Assembly: GCF_009674725.1 (NCBI RefSeq)
Contig: NZ_WKKH01000003.1
Location: 62,001 to 126,000 of the forward strand
Source: Pedobacter petrophilus
Lineage (GTDB): Bacteria; Bacteroidota; Bacteroidia; Sphingobacteriales; Sphingobacteriaceae
Direction of reading: 5' to 3'
Length of the DNA: 64,000 nt
The position numbers and the translations under genes are program-made. Each line of letters opens with the position of its first letter. The stretch's first letter is position 1. A model generated the notes under the pieces. That model worked only from the letters and a program-made list of their open reading frames with translations, ran no database searches and had not been told where the DNA came from. Of the stretch, positions 51,959 to 60,227 are shown piece after piece.

Positions 51959-52990
51959 TTATTTTTTGCCGCTTTCAGGCAAATTTGAAGTAGAATTTCT
52001 GATAATCATTTTGGAGTCTAAAACCACTTCACTAAAACAATTTTTATCCTGGTGATGATCCAGAATTTTAAATAATAACCTAGCAGCTTCTTCCCCAATT
52101 TCTACCGCCGGCTGCGTAATTGTTGTTAATGACGGATTAAGTAGTGGAGCAATTTCCAGACTCGAAAAACTAATCACTTTTAAATCATCCGGAATGGAAA
52201 TTTCCAGATCGTAACAGGCATAATAAGTGGCAAAAGCCAAACGCTCTACCGAGGTAAATACGCCATCCGGTTTTAGGTCAACCAGTGCATTTTTAATTAT
52301 GATGCTGTTTTCTTCGTAGCTGTTACTGCAATCTACAATCAATTGCTCATCAAATTCGATACTATACTTCGATAATGCATCAAGATAACCCTTCATCCTG
52401 GTTTTACCAATCGATAAACTTTTATTTACCACTAAATACGCAATGCGTTTGCAGCCCTGCTCAATTAAGTGTTCAGTGGCCTGAAAACTGCTTTTATAGT
52501 CATTTGTAATTACCCTGGGTGTTTCAATATCATCATAAATTCTATCGAAAAAAACCAAAGGCAAACGTTTCGTTTCAAACTGATTTAAGTAATTATGATC
52601 ATTTGCCTCCCCAGAAACCGACATAATAATGCCATCGGCTCTGCCATTATGCAGGTGACTAATAAAAGTAACCTCCTTATTATAATCATCGTCCGTTACA
52701 TAGATTAAGATGTGATAGCCATTTTCTCTGGCCACACGCTCAATACCATGAATGGCTTGTGAGAAATAATTATTAGCTAACTCTGGCACAATTACCGCAA
52801 TTGTTTTGCTTTTTTGTTCTCTTAAATTGCTCGCGTAGTGGTTAGGTTGATAATTTAATTCTTTTGCTTTGGTAAGAATACGTTCTTTAGTTGCACCATT
52901 AATATCGCTGTTATCTCTAAAAGCACGCGAAATTGTAGAAGTTGATAAATTTAACGCTTCTGCTAATTTCTTAATATTAATACTGTCCAT
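51959..52990 (-). CDS. LacI-family transcriptional regulator
   Basis: A 343-residue regulator. The N-terminal helix-turn-helix is NIKKLAEALNLSTSTISRAFRDNSDINGATKERI, followed by the hinge region LNYQPNHYASNLREQKS. The periplasmic-binding-protein-like effector domain includes TIAVIVPELANNYFSQAIHGIERVARENGYHILIYVTD, GRADGIIMSVSG and PLVFFDRI. The C-terminus has TTITQPAVEIGEEAARLLF. It is read in the same direction as, and just upstream of, the susC-MFS locus. The two identical palindromes after its stop codon are its likely sites. The effector is presumably maltose or a derivative, which is inference. Confidence 0.94.
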   Translation of the reverse strand: MDSINIKKLAEALNLSTSTISRAFRDNSDINGATKERILTKAKELNYQPNHYASNLREQKSKTIAVIVPELANNYFSQAIHGIERVARENGYHILIYVTDDDYNKEVTFISHLHNGRADGIIMSVSGEANDHNYLNQFETKRLPLVFFDRIYDDIETPRVITNDYKSSFQATEHLIEQGCKRIAYLVVNKSLSIGKTRMKGYLDALSKYSIEFDEQLIVDCSNSYEENSIIIKNALVDLKPDGVFTSVERLAFATYYACYDLEISIPDDLKVISFSSLEIAPLLNPSLTTITQPAVEIGEEAARLLFKILDHHQDKNCFSEVVLDSKMIIRNSTSNLPESGKK

Positions 52991-53304
52991 CTGGTTAAAC
53001 GCTAGTTTGCTTAATTCAGCTGTAAATATAGATTATAAAATTACTTTTTTGAAGGCGTTTAGGCGGTGTACGCACAAACCATCCATTTTAATCGGTATTT
53101 GTACCGAAAAATTAAATGCAACCTATATATTTGAATCAGGAAATCTAATTTTTTTGTTGAAATTGTTTCAGTGATGCCCTATAATTGCACAAATGATTTA
53201 ATTTTTTTAAAACAAAAAACAGTCTTTAAGTATTTATACTTATTGACAGACTATTGAATTTGCCTTTCATCAAAAACCAATAATATTGAAAAAAATTTAC
53301 TTTA
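52991..53304. other. Divergent intergenic region, LacI / receiver protein
   Basis: 314 bp of AT-rich DNA. A possible hairpin AAGTA-TTTA-TACTT is framed by AGTCT and AGACT around 53220-53255, but it lacks a clear role. Nothing else was recognised. Confidence 0.35.
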
Positions 53305-53664
53305 ATGGGAACTAAGAAAATACTCATTGCTGATGATGATGAGGGAATTGTGGATGCAGTAACGATGATATTGGAAGTGATGGGTTATGATGTCGAATTT
53401 ACTTATGATGGCGGTACCGTACTTGATGCCGTAAAAAACCGTCAGGATTTAATTATGCTCGATATTTGGATGAGCGGACATGATGGCAGAGACATTTGTA
53501 AGTTACTAAAGAACAATCCTGAATATAAAGAAATTCCCATTTTAATGATTTCAGCCAGCAGGGATATCCGGCAATCTGCCATGGATGCCGGCGCAAATGA
53601 CTTTATGGAAAAACCCTTCGAAATGGATTCTTTGTTAAACAAAGTTGATCTGCTCTTAAATTAG
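53305..53664 (+). CDS. Single-domain response regulator (CheY-like)
   Basis: The 119-residue product is a receiver domain only. The acidic pocket is DDDE at residues 10-13, the phospho-acceptor is Asp53 in LIMLDIWMSGHDG, the switch Ser is in ILMISASRD, and the conserved Lys is in FMEKPFEM. No output domain follows. No kinase is adjacent, so the partner must be elsewhere. Such proteins relay phosphate in multi-step pathways or act by protein contact. Confidence 0.93.
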   Translation: MGTKKILIADDDEGIVDAVTMILEVMGYDVEFTYDGGTVLDAVKNRQDLIMLDIWMSGHDGRDICKLLKNNPEYKEIPILMISASRDIRQSAMDAGANDFMEKPFEMDSLLNKVDLLLN

Positions 53665-53943
53665 TTCGCTCCCTGTTGCCCCTGATTAACCTTGATAACC
53701 TAACATTAAAATTGTAGCCAAAGAAGCTAATCAAGGTGCCGGAGCCATTTTCTACCTTGGCTTAGGTTAGTTATTTCATATAATAATCAATATTGTTTCC
53801 TGGTTAATTATCATAGTTGATTTTCCATCTTTTGTAAAGAAAGAGATTTATCTTCCCATATCCTGATAAATTTCCGAAATTTAACGTCTCACCTTCGGAT
53901 GCATGATAAAGCCAGATAACCGAAGTTACTCCTCTATAGTATC

Positions 53944-55044
53944 ATGTCAGATCAGCCCGAAAACGCCATAAGAAAGATCATCCATATTGATATGGATGCA
54001 TTTTACGCGTCTGTAGAGCAACGCGATTTTCCTGAGTATAGGGGAAAACCATTGGTGGTTGGTGGTAAACCAGATAGTCGCGGGGTAGTTGCCACGGCAA
54101 GTTACGAGGCCAGGCAATACGGCATTCGTTCTGCAATGTCTTGTAGCAAAGCTTACCAACTCTGCCCCACCGCCATATTTGTTTACCCCAGATTTGATGC
54201 TTATGCTGCGGTATCAAAGGCGATCAGGGAGATATTTAGCCGCTACACCGATTTAATTGAACCGCTTTCTTTGGATGAGGCCTACCTGGATGTTACTGAT
54301 GATAAGCTGGGCATAGGTTCTGCTATTGATATTGCAAAATCTATTAAAGATGCCATCAAAAATGAATTAAACCTTACCGCTTCTGCCGGCGTTTCAGTTA
54401 ATAAATTTGTTGCTAAAGTGGCTTCGGATATGAACAAGCCTGATGGCTTGACATTCATCGGTCCTTCAAAAATTAAGGCCTTTATGGAGAAGTTGCCGGT
54501 AGAAAAGTTCTTTGGCGTAGGCAAAGTTACGGCAGCAAAAATGAAAGCCATGCAAATCAATACCGGTGCTGATTTAAAAAACCTTAGCGAATCGCAGCTG
54601 ATAGCACAGTTCGGAAAATCAGGAAAATTCTATTATAAAATTGTGAGGGGCATAGATAACAGACCCGTACAACCTCACCGCGAAACGAAGTCGGTTGGTG
54701 CGGAAGATACCCTATCAGAAGACACGAACGACCTTGCCACCATGCATGAATTATTAAAACAAATTAGTGAGACGGTGGCTTTGAGACTGGAGAAACACCA
54801 GTTAAAAGGTAAAACGGTTACGCTGAAGATAAAATTTGAAGACTTTAAACTGATCACCAGAAGCCGGTCATTCCCGGTTGCCATAAACCAGGCCGGGATT
54901 ATGTTTCAGGAAGCGATAAAACTGCTCGAAGAAGCCAATCTGGGAACAGCAAAAGTCCGCTTGCTTGGTATTACTTTATCCCGTTTTTACGAGGATATTA
55001 TTGTGGAAAATCCTGGCAGCAACCAGCTGGAATTCAACTTCTAA
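53944..55044 (+). CDS. dinB: DNA polymerase IV (Y-family)
   Basis: An error-prone translesion polymerase. The palm catalytic residues are Asp16 in HIDMDAFYASVEQRD and Asp111-Glu112 in SLDEAYLDVT. The finger domain motif YEARQYGIRSAMSCSKAYQLCP and helix-hairpin-helix thumb KLPVEKFFGVGKVTAAKMKAM are present. The little-finger domain begins near KSVGAEDTLSED. The C-terminal tail NQLEFNF is a recognisable sliding-clamp binding motif. The stop codon overlaps the convergent SulP gene by 4 bp. No SOS-box-like sequence was recognised upstream. Confidence 0.96.
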   Translation: MSDQPENAIRKIIHIDMDAFYASVEQRDFPEYRGKPLVVGGKPDSRGVVATASYEARQYGIRSAMSCSKAYQLCPTAIFVYPRFDAYAAVSKAIREIFSRYTDLIEPLSLDEAYLDVTDDKLGIGSAIDIAKSIKDAIKNELNLTASAGVSVNKFVAKVASDMNKPDGLTFIGPSKIKAFMEKLPVEKFFGVGKVTAAKMKAMQINTGADLKNLSESQLIAQFGKSGKFYYKIVRGIDNRPVQPHRETKSVGAEDTLSEDTNDLATMHELLKQISETVALRLEKHQLKGKTVTLKIKFEDFKLITRSRSFPVAINQAGIMFQEAIKLLEEANLGTAKVRLLGITLSRFYEDIIVENPGSNQLEFNF

Positions 55045-56573
55045 TTATTAGCAACCTGGTAAACGGGATCTTCCATTACGTTCACTTCGATCACGCCATC
55101 TGCATTGCGCAATAATCTTTTGCAATCATCGCTCAGGTGCCTCAAGTGAAGCTTCTTGTTTACTGCCTTATATCTTTCTGTGAGTTTATTTAAGGCATCA
55201 ATTCCAGACATGTCATAAACGCGGCTATCTTTAAAGTCGATGATTACATTTTCCGGATCACCTGATACATCAAATTTTTCATTAAAGTTGGCCACAGATG
55301 CGAAAAACAATGGTCCGTAAATTTCATAATATTTTACGCCATCTTCGCCAACATATTTATTAGCCCTGATTCTTTTGGCACTTTCCCAGGAAAATACTAA
55401 AGCAGAAATGATTACGCCAATGAGTACCGCTAAAGCAAGATTGTGTAACCAAACTGTAATTACAGCGACAGAAATCCCAATAAAAATATCTTGTTTAGGC
55501 ATTTTATTAATCACTTTAAAGCTCATCCATTCAAATGTACCAATGGCAACCATCATCATCACACCAACTAAAGCTGCCATCGGCACCCTTTCAATAATAG
55601 GTGCACCTACCAGAATGATCAGTAAAATAGTTAAGGCTGCGATGATTCCTGAAAGTCTTGCCCTTGCTCCTGCAGATAGATTAACCAGTGTTTGTGCAAT
55701 CATCGGGCAGCCGCCCATCCCTGTAAAAAACCCATTAAGCATATTGGCGATGCCTTGCGCAATACTTTCTCGGTTTCCGTTACCTTTAGAATCTGTAATT
55801 TCATCTACCAGATTTAGGGTTAGTAAGCCTTCTGTTAAACCTACGCCAGCCATAATTAAGCCATAAGGAAAGATGATTTTAAGGGTTTCCAGATTAAAGG
55901 GAATTCGTGGAACATGAAAAGGCGGGAAACCACCACTTACTGAGGCAATATTTCTAACCAGTTTAGTATCGATTCCGAAGCAGAAAACCACTAGAAAAAC
56001 AACAATAATTGCCACTAAAGAAGCAGGAATGGCTTTGGTAAACTTTGGAAGCAAAATAACAATAGCAATAGTTAAGGCTACCAAAGCCAGCATAATATAC
56101 AATGCTGTACCGCTTAACCAGGCAGCCTGACCGTTAACTACCGTTTTAAACTGTTCTAACTGCGACATAAAAATGATTACTGCAAGGCCATTTACGAAGC
56201 CGAACATTACCGGTTGCGGCACCAGCCGAACAAATTTGCCCAGTTTAAAAAGGCCCACTATAATTTGAATCACGCCTGCAAGCGCCACCGCAGCAAATAC
56301 ATACTCTATGCCGTTACTCTTCATTAAAGCAATCAGTACAATTACCGTTGCGCCAGCCCCACCAGATACCAGCCCCGGCCGGCCGCCCAGAATGGCGGTA
56401 ACCAACCCCATTATAAAAGCCGCGTACAAACCCATTAAGGGAGGAAAACCAGCAAGAATAGCAAACGATAATGATTCGGGAATCATCGTCATGGCTACCG
56501 TTAAGCCGGCTAATATCTCTGTTTTATAATCGATTCTTTTCGAGAAATCGAAAAGTTGTAGAGTAAATTTCAT
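55041..56573 (-). CDS. SulP-family anion transporter with STAS domain
   Basis: The 510-residue product has about 10-14 membrane helices in residues 15-395, with KTEILAGLTVAMTMIPESLSFAILAGFPPLMGLYAAFIMG, the SulP signature, and GGRPGLVSGGAGATVIVL. The C-terminal STAS domain (about 405-505) includes NVIIDFKDSRVYDMSGIDALNKLTERY. Substrates of the family include sulfate, bicarbonate and other anions. The particular one cannot be read from sequence. It is convergent with dinB, whose stop codon it overlaps. Confidence 0.93.
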   Translation of the reverse strand: MKFTLQLFDFSKRIDYKTEILAGLTVAMTMIPESLSFAILAGFPPLMGLYAAFIMGLVTAILGGRPGLVSGGAGATVIVLIALMKSNGIEYVFAAVALAGVIQIIVGLFKLGKFVRLVPQPVMFGFVNGLAVIIFMSQLEQFKTVVNGQAAWLSGTALYIMLALVALTIAIVILLPKFTKAIPASLVAIIVVFLVVFCFGIDTKLVRNIASVSGGFPPFHVPRIPFNLETLKIIFPYGLIMAGVGLTEGLLTLNLVDEITDSKGNGNRESIAQGIANMLNGFFTGMGGCPMIAQTLVNLSAGARARLSGIIAALTILLIILVGAPIIERVPMAALVGVMMMVAIGTFEWMSFKVINKMPKQDIFIGISVAVITVWLHNLALAVLIGVIISALVFSWESAKRIRANKYVGEDGVKYYEIYGPLFFASVANFNEKFDVSGDPENVIIDFKDSRVYDMSGIDALNKLTERYKAVNKKLHLRHLSDDCKRLLRNADGVIEVNVMEDPVYQVANN

Positions 56574-56726
56574 TCTTTACAATTAAAACTGCAAATATGA
56601 AGTTTTTTCTACCGTTTATTGGCAAATTAATCATTTAAATCTTCCACCAAAGAAGAACATTTAGGGATAACAACATCAATGCGCTAGACCGGAAGCAGAC
56701 ATGTTTTCAATGATATGGCTATGTTT

Positions 56727-57374
56727 CTATTGATGTGCCTTTAACCACTCCAATCTACGTTGATCTGGTAAATGTTTCACTTTAAAATTTTCGAATTTAG
56801 CTTCAAAACCCTTCCCATCCGGACTTGCAGCCATCAAACCTACCATAACAGGTGTATTGTCCGGCAAGGGTGCGTTGCGGGTCATGATGTAATTTTTATC
56901 ATCCAGAGAATAAAATATCTCTACCGCATCGAGCCTACGCACTACTTTGATCCATATAAATGGCGGTACTTCTGTTAAAGGCATCACACTCCAATCACTT
57001 TTATCCTTTGTAACAACCGTACTCAAATTAAATTTTCCATCTACAAATTCAACACCCGTTTTAATATAATTTTTATGATCAATGCGCATCATCAATCCCA
57101 TTTGGTCGAAACGAGCTTTATAAGCACCGATAAGTTTCACCTTGGCTTCGAACTCGCCGCCATAAGTAGCATAATAAAAGGGTGCATCATCAACAGTAAA
57201 ACCATAATGGGAAATCCGCCAGTAATCGCTTCCTGGCGTAACCTGCATGGTTAAGCTATTGTTCTTAACTTCCCATTTTTCTGGTTCGTTAAACCATTGC
57301 ATTTTATCGAGGCTTTGTGCATTGAGTTCATTCAGGCTAAATAATATAACCAGTGCGAGTAAGATCTTTTTCAT
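56727..57374 (-). CDS. DUF1349 secreted protein, concanavalin-like
   Basis: A 215-residue exported protein with signal MKKILLALVILFSLNELNAQ. The rest matches DUF1349, a jelly-roll fold related to concanavalin-type lectins: MQWFNEPEKWEVKNNSLTMQVTPGSDYWR, FEAKVKLIGAYKARFDQMGLMMRIDHKNYIKTGVEFVDG and WIKVVRRLDAVEIFYSLDDKNYIMTR. Fungal relatives were described as regulators of enolase, which is probably not informative here. Carbohydrate binding is a plausible but unproven role. Confidence 0.88.
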   Translation of the reverse strand: MKKILLALVILFSLNELNAQSLDKMQWFNEPEKWEVKNNSLTMQVTPGSDYWRISHYGFTVDDAPFYYATYGGEFEAKVKLIGAYKARFDQMGLMMRIDHKNYIKTGVEFVDGKFNLSTVVTKDKSDWSVMPLTEVPPFIWIKVVRRLDAVEIFYSLDDKNYIMTRNAPLPDNTPVMVGLMAASPDGKGFEAKFENFKVKHLPDQRRLEWLKAHQ

Positions 57375-57531
57375 TTTATTGCTTGATTAAAAGTTTTTGA
57401 TAGTGATTCCGGATGTACATAATTGAATGTAATTTTTCATCCCCGAATAACCTTCCAAATTTGTAACTTCGCAAAGTTATCTAAGCTTAAAACCAAATTC
57501 AATGGTAATAAATAACCATTAATTTTGCGCC

Positions 57532-58317
57532 ATGCGAGACCTGCTCAATATTAAACTCTTTTCTCAATCCTTCGAAACCACCTTAAATACGGATCAGCAG
57601 CTGCATAATGCCCGGCTTATTGCCGAAATGTACAGCAAACTTGAAAATGGCATTAGTGTGTTAAGTGATTTGAAAGCCAGAAAAAGCTATCTCTATTATG
57701 GAGCATTTGCCGAAAACCTAGGCCTTTCAAAACAAGAGAATGAAATTAATTCCATTTGGGAGGATCAGTTGCTGCAAAAAATCCATACCGAAGATTTGCA
57801 TAAAAAATATCGTCTGGAATTTCAGTTCTTTCAGCTTTTAAATACGATCATCACTGAAGAAAGGATGGATTATGAGGTGATTACCAAGCTCAGAATTAGA
57901 AATAACGCTGGAAAATATGTTTTGGTGAAACATCGATTATTGTACATCGCAAGCTCGGAAGATGGGAGTATCTGGTTAGCGCTGTGCTTGTATAATATGA
58001 TTTATAGTCATCCTGAATTTTCGATTCCGCAAGGAGCCATCACGAATAAGCGAACCGGAAAGATTATTGAGCAAGACGACGAGCGCTTTATGGATCTTCT
58101 TTCTACAAGAGAGAAAGAGATTCTGCGACTAATTAAACACGGGAAAAGAAGTAAAGAAATTGCGGATCAACTGGCATTAAGCATTAATACGGTTAATCGC
58201 CACAGGCAAAATATATTTCAAAAACTGAACGTCAGTAATGCATTGGAAGCCTGTAGAATTGCCGAAACAATGGGTTTATTGGCTTCGGTAAATGATAGAT
58301 TAAACCAATTTGGATAG
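57532..58317 (+). CDS. LuxR-type helix-turn-helix transcriptional regulator
   Basis: The 261-residue product ends in a LuxR/FixJ DNA-binding domain (about 190-250): LLSTREKEILRLIKHGKRSKEIADQLALSINTVNRHRQNIFQKLNVSNALEACRIAETMGLL. The N-terminal ~180 residues resemble a PAS-like sensory region (YYGAFAENLGLSKQENEINSIWEDQLLQKIHTEDLHKKYRLEFQFFQLL) and carry no phospho-acceptor. This form is common in Pedobacter-like genomes. Divergent from the DUF1349 gene; the target is unknown. Confidence 0.88.
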   Translation: MRDLLNIKLFSQSFETTLNTDQQLHNARLIAEMYSKLENGISVLSDLKARKSYLYYGAFAENLGLSKQENEINSIWEDQLLQKIHTEDLHKKYRLEFQFFQLLNTIITEERMDYEVITKLRIRNNAGKYVLVKHRLLYIASSEDGSIWLALCLYNMIYSHPEFSIPQGAITNKRTGKIIEQDDERFMDLLSTREKEILRLIKHGKRSKEIADQLALSINTVNRHRQNIFQKLNVSNALEACRIAETMGLLASVNDRLNQFG

Positions 58318-58496
58318 CGAAGTTCTGATAATGTACTTCAATACATCTAAATCTACATCTGCCAGTTATTGATGTATAAGCAACCCACGCCGGTTTTGTG
58401 TTCTCCCAACTGTTCCAGTATTTCAGCATACAGCTATTCAACTGATCTCAAATATTATTTTCAATACTTTAAGAAATACGCAAAATCAATTATGGT

Positions 58497-59768
58497 CTAA
58501 ACCTCAGCAAATCTGATTTGTCTTTCAAAAATGTTATTGATTACCATACTGGCAATGCCTAAAATACAAGAATCCTGACCAAGTTCAGAAGTTACTATCT
58601 GCGTGTTCTCCCTAATTTCAGTCATGCTGTAAGTATTAATTGCCTGGATAATGGGAATGGTAATGTATTGCTTTGCTTCAGCCATTTTACCACCGAGAAT
58701 AATCACCTCAGGATTAAATAGCTGCACTAATGTTGCGATCCCTTTGCCTAAGTTACTCCCTACAATAGATAGAATGCTAATTGCATATTGATCGCCCCTA
58801 TTGGCTGCATCAATTACGAGATAGGGTTCTATTTTATCAATTTCATGATCGGATAATTCATTAAGAAGGGAATGCTGACCAGATTTTATACCTTCCTTGG
58901 CCAGTCTTGCGAGTGCAATACCAGAAGCAACTGTTTCCAGGCACCCTTTTTTACCGCAATAACACAATGCACCTTCATCAATCAGCGGAATATGTCCAAT
59001 TTCTCCGGAAAAACCCCTGCTACCCTTACGCATTTTGCCATCCATGATGATCCCTAATCCAACGCCCCAGTCCATTAACACAACCAATGCATCGCTAATG
59101 CCTTTTGCTAATCCATGTTTGCTTTCTGCAATGGCAGCACATTTAACATCGTTTTGCAGAAACACCGGGTAGCCGAATTTAGTTTCCAGTACCTCTTGTA
59201 ATGTTTTTTCTTTATCTTCTGATCTAAGATAAGTATAATTTATACCCGCTTCAGCATCAACCAGGCCAGGCGTAGCTATCCCTATACCCACCAGTTTAGT
59301 TTTATCGATTTTAGCAGAGGCGACCAATGTATCAATGAAAATGAGCAAATCTGCTATAGCCGACTGATCCTTGCTGATTCCTTTAAATAAAGTATGTATT
59401 GTGGTAATATAGTTATTGTTGTTATCAAGGATTGCTGCCCGCGTTCTGAATTTTTCCATCTCTATGCTCACCATGTAAAAAGTAGCATCTTTCAATACGT
59501 AGAAATCTGGTTTTCTACCACCCATAGATTCACCTTTGCCTTTTTTTTCTAAAATATTATCAGCAATTAATTCATTCAGCAGTATCAGGCAAGTTGGAGA
59601 ACTAATGCCTACTGCTGTGAAAATTTCACTAACCGTAGTGGCCTCATTCTCGTATATATATTTAAGAATTTTTATTTTCTGCAGGTATTTTTTTCTCTCC
59701 AGATTACTCAACTCACCGAGTTTTTTCTCATCCATAGAAAAGTAATCAGGCCGAAGTGTTATTTCCAT
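58497..59768 (-). CDS. ROK-family transcriptional regulator/sugar kinase homologue
   Basis: The preferred start is the ATG at 59768 (423 residues). The frame extends to 59813 but that extension reads into a palindrome. An N-terminal winged helix (about 12-75: LQKIKILKYIYENEATTVSEIFTAVGISSPTCLILLNELI) makes this the NagC/XylR-like class. The ROK core has VGIGIATPGLVDAEAGI, VVLMDWGVGLGIIMDGKMRKGSRGFSGEIGHIPL and the zinc motif CYCGKKGCLETVASG. It is divergent from the second susC and is the best candidate to control it. An exact 45-bp palindrome lies just upstream. Confidence 0.92.
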   Translation of the reverse strand: MEITLRPDYFSMDEKKLGELSNLERKKYLQKIKILKYIYENEATTVSEIFTAVGISSPTCLILLNELIADNILEKKGKGESMGGRKPDFYVLKDATFYMVSIEMEKFRTRAAILDNNNNYITTIHTLFKGISKDQSAIADLLIFIDTLVASAKIDKTKLVGIGIATPGLVDAEAGINYTYLRSEDKEKTLQEVLETKFGYPVFLQNDVKCAAIAESKHGLAKGISDALVVLMDWGVGLGIIMDGKMRKGSRGFSGEIGHIPLIDEGALCYCGKKGCLETVASGIALARLAKEGIKSGQHSLLNELSDHEIDKIEPYLVIDAANRGDQYAISILSIVGSNLGKGIATLVQLFNPEVIILGGKMAEAKQYITIPIIQAINTYSMTEIRENTQIVTSELGQDSCILGIASMVINNIFERQIRFAEV

Positions 59769-59774
59769 ATTGAT

Positions 59775-59787
59775 CGCGTATTTAAAT
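59775..59787. promoter_or_regulatory. Direct repeat CGCGTATTTAAAT, copy 1
   Basis: An exact 13-bp match to 59965-59977, both followed by AAAGCGT (after 8 and 2 nt respectively). It lies 6 bp upstream of the ROK start codon. It is a possible regulator site. Confidence 0.45.
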
Positions 59788-59802
59788 AGAACTATAAAGC
59801 GT

Positions 59803-59847
59803 AAACCATGCAACTTATATAAAAATTTTATATAAGTTGCATGGTTT
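59803..59847. promoter_or_regulatory. 45-bp perfect palindrome upstream of the ROK gene
   Basis: The 22-bp arm starting AAACCATGCAACTTATATAA is followed by one A and its exact reverse complement. It is 35 bp upstream of the ROK ATG. It could be an autoregulatory operator, a cruciform or a hairpin in the ROK 5' leader. No T-run follows on the minus strand, so it is not an obvious terminator. Confidence 0.75.
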
Positions 59848-60227
59848 TTATAAAAATACGATTAATTATAACGTGTTTTATAAAAAATATTACAAATTAC
59901 TTGATTAAATGTAACTTTTTTACATAACTTTAAAATAACAACTATTTACCTACACAGAACCATACGCGTATTTAAATTTAAAGCGTTGCTCACGACTACC
60001 CGACCATTAGTCATTTAGCTATAAATACACAAGCACCAATAACAAACTTAAAACCAAACCATGAAGAAAACTTACACCCCAGATTCCTAACTGTTTTCAG
60101 AAACGGTAGAAAGACATTGTACTTTCTAAAAATAAAACAAACATATTTTCATTTGTGCTAACCGTTCTATGTCCGGACCATTTTAAAAGGTTCCGTAATG
60201 TTATGCAGCACTAAACCAAATTATTTG
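59814..60227. other. Divergent regulatory region, ROK / second susC
   Basis: Contains the palindrome arm, the second CGCGTATTTAAAT at 59965-59977, a tiny frame ATG...TAA at 60061-60090 (MKKTYTPDS), and an inverted repeat TAGAAAG...CTTTCTA at 60107-60128. The susC promoter is presumably here, but no TAnnTTTG copy is convincing. Confidence 0.45.

Noticed and set aside
55375..55866. 163-residue frame antisense to the SulP gene
   Set aside because: It is an antisense shadow of the membrane domain, and the SulP frame has all family motifs.
59769..59813. 15-codon N-terminal extension of the ROK protein
   Set aside because: It begins inside the 45-bp palindrome and adds residues unlike the family. 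The ATG at 59768 fits the winged-helix start better.
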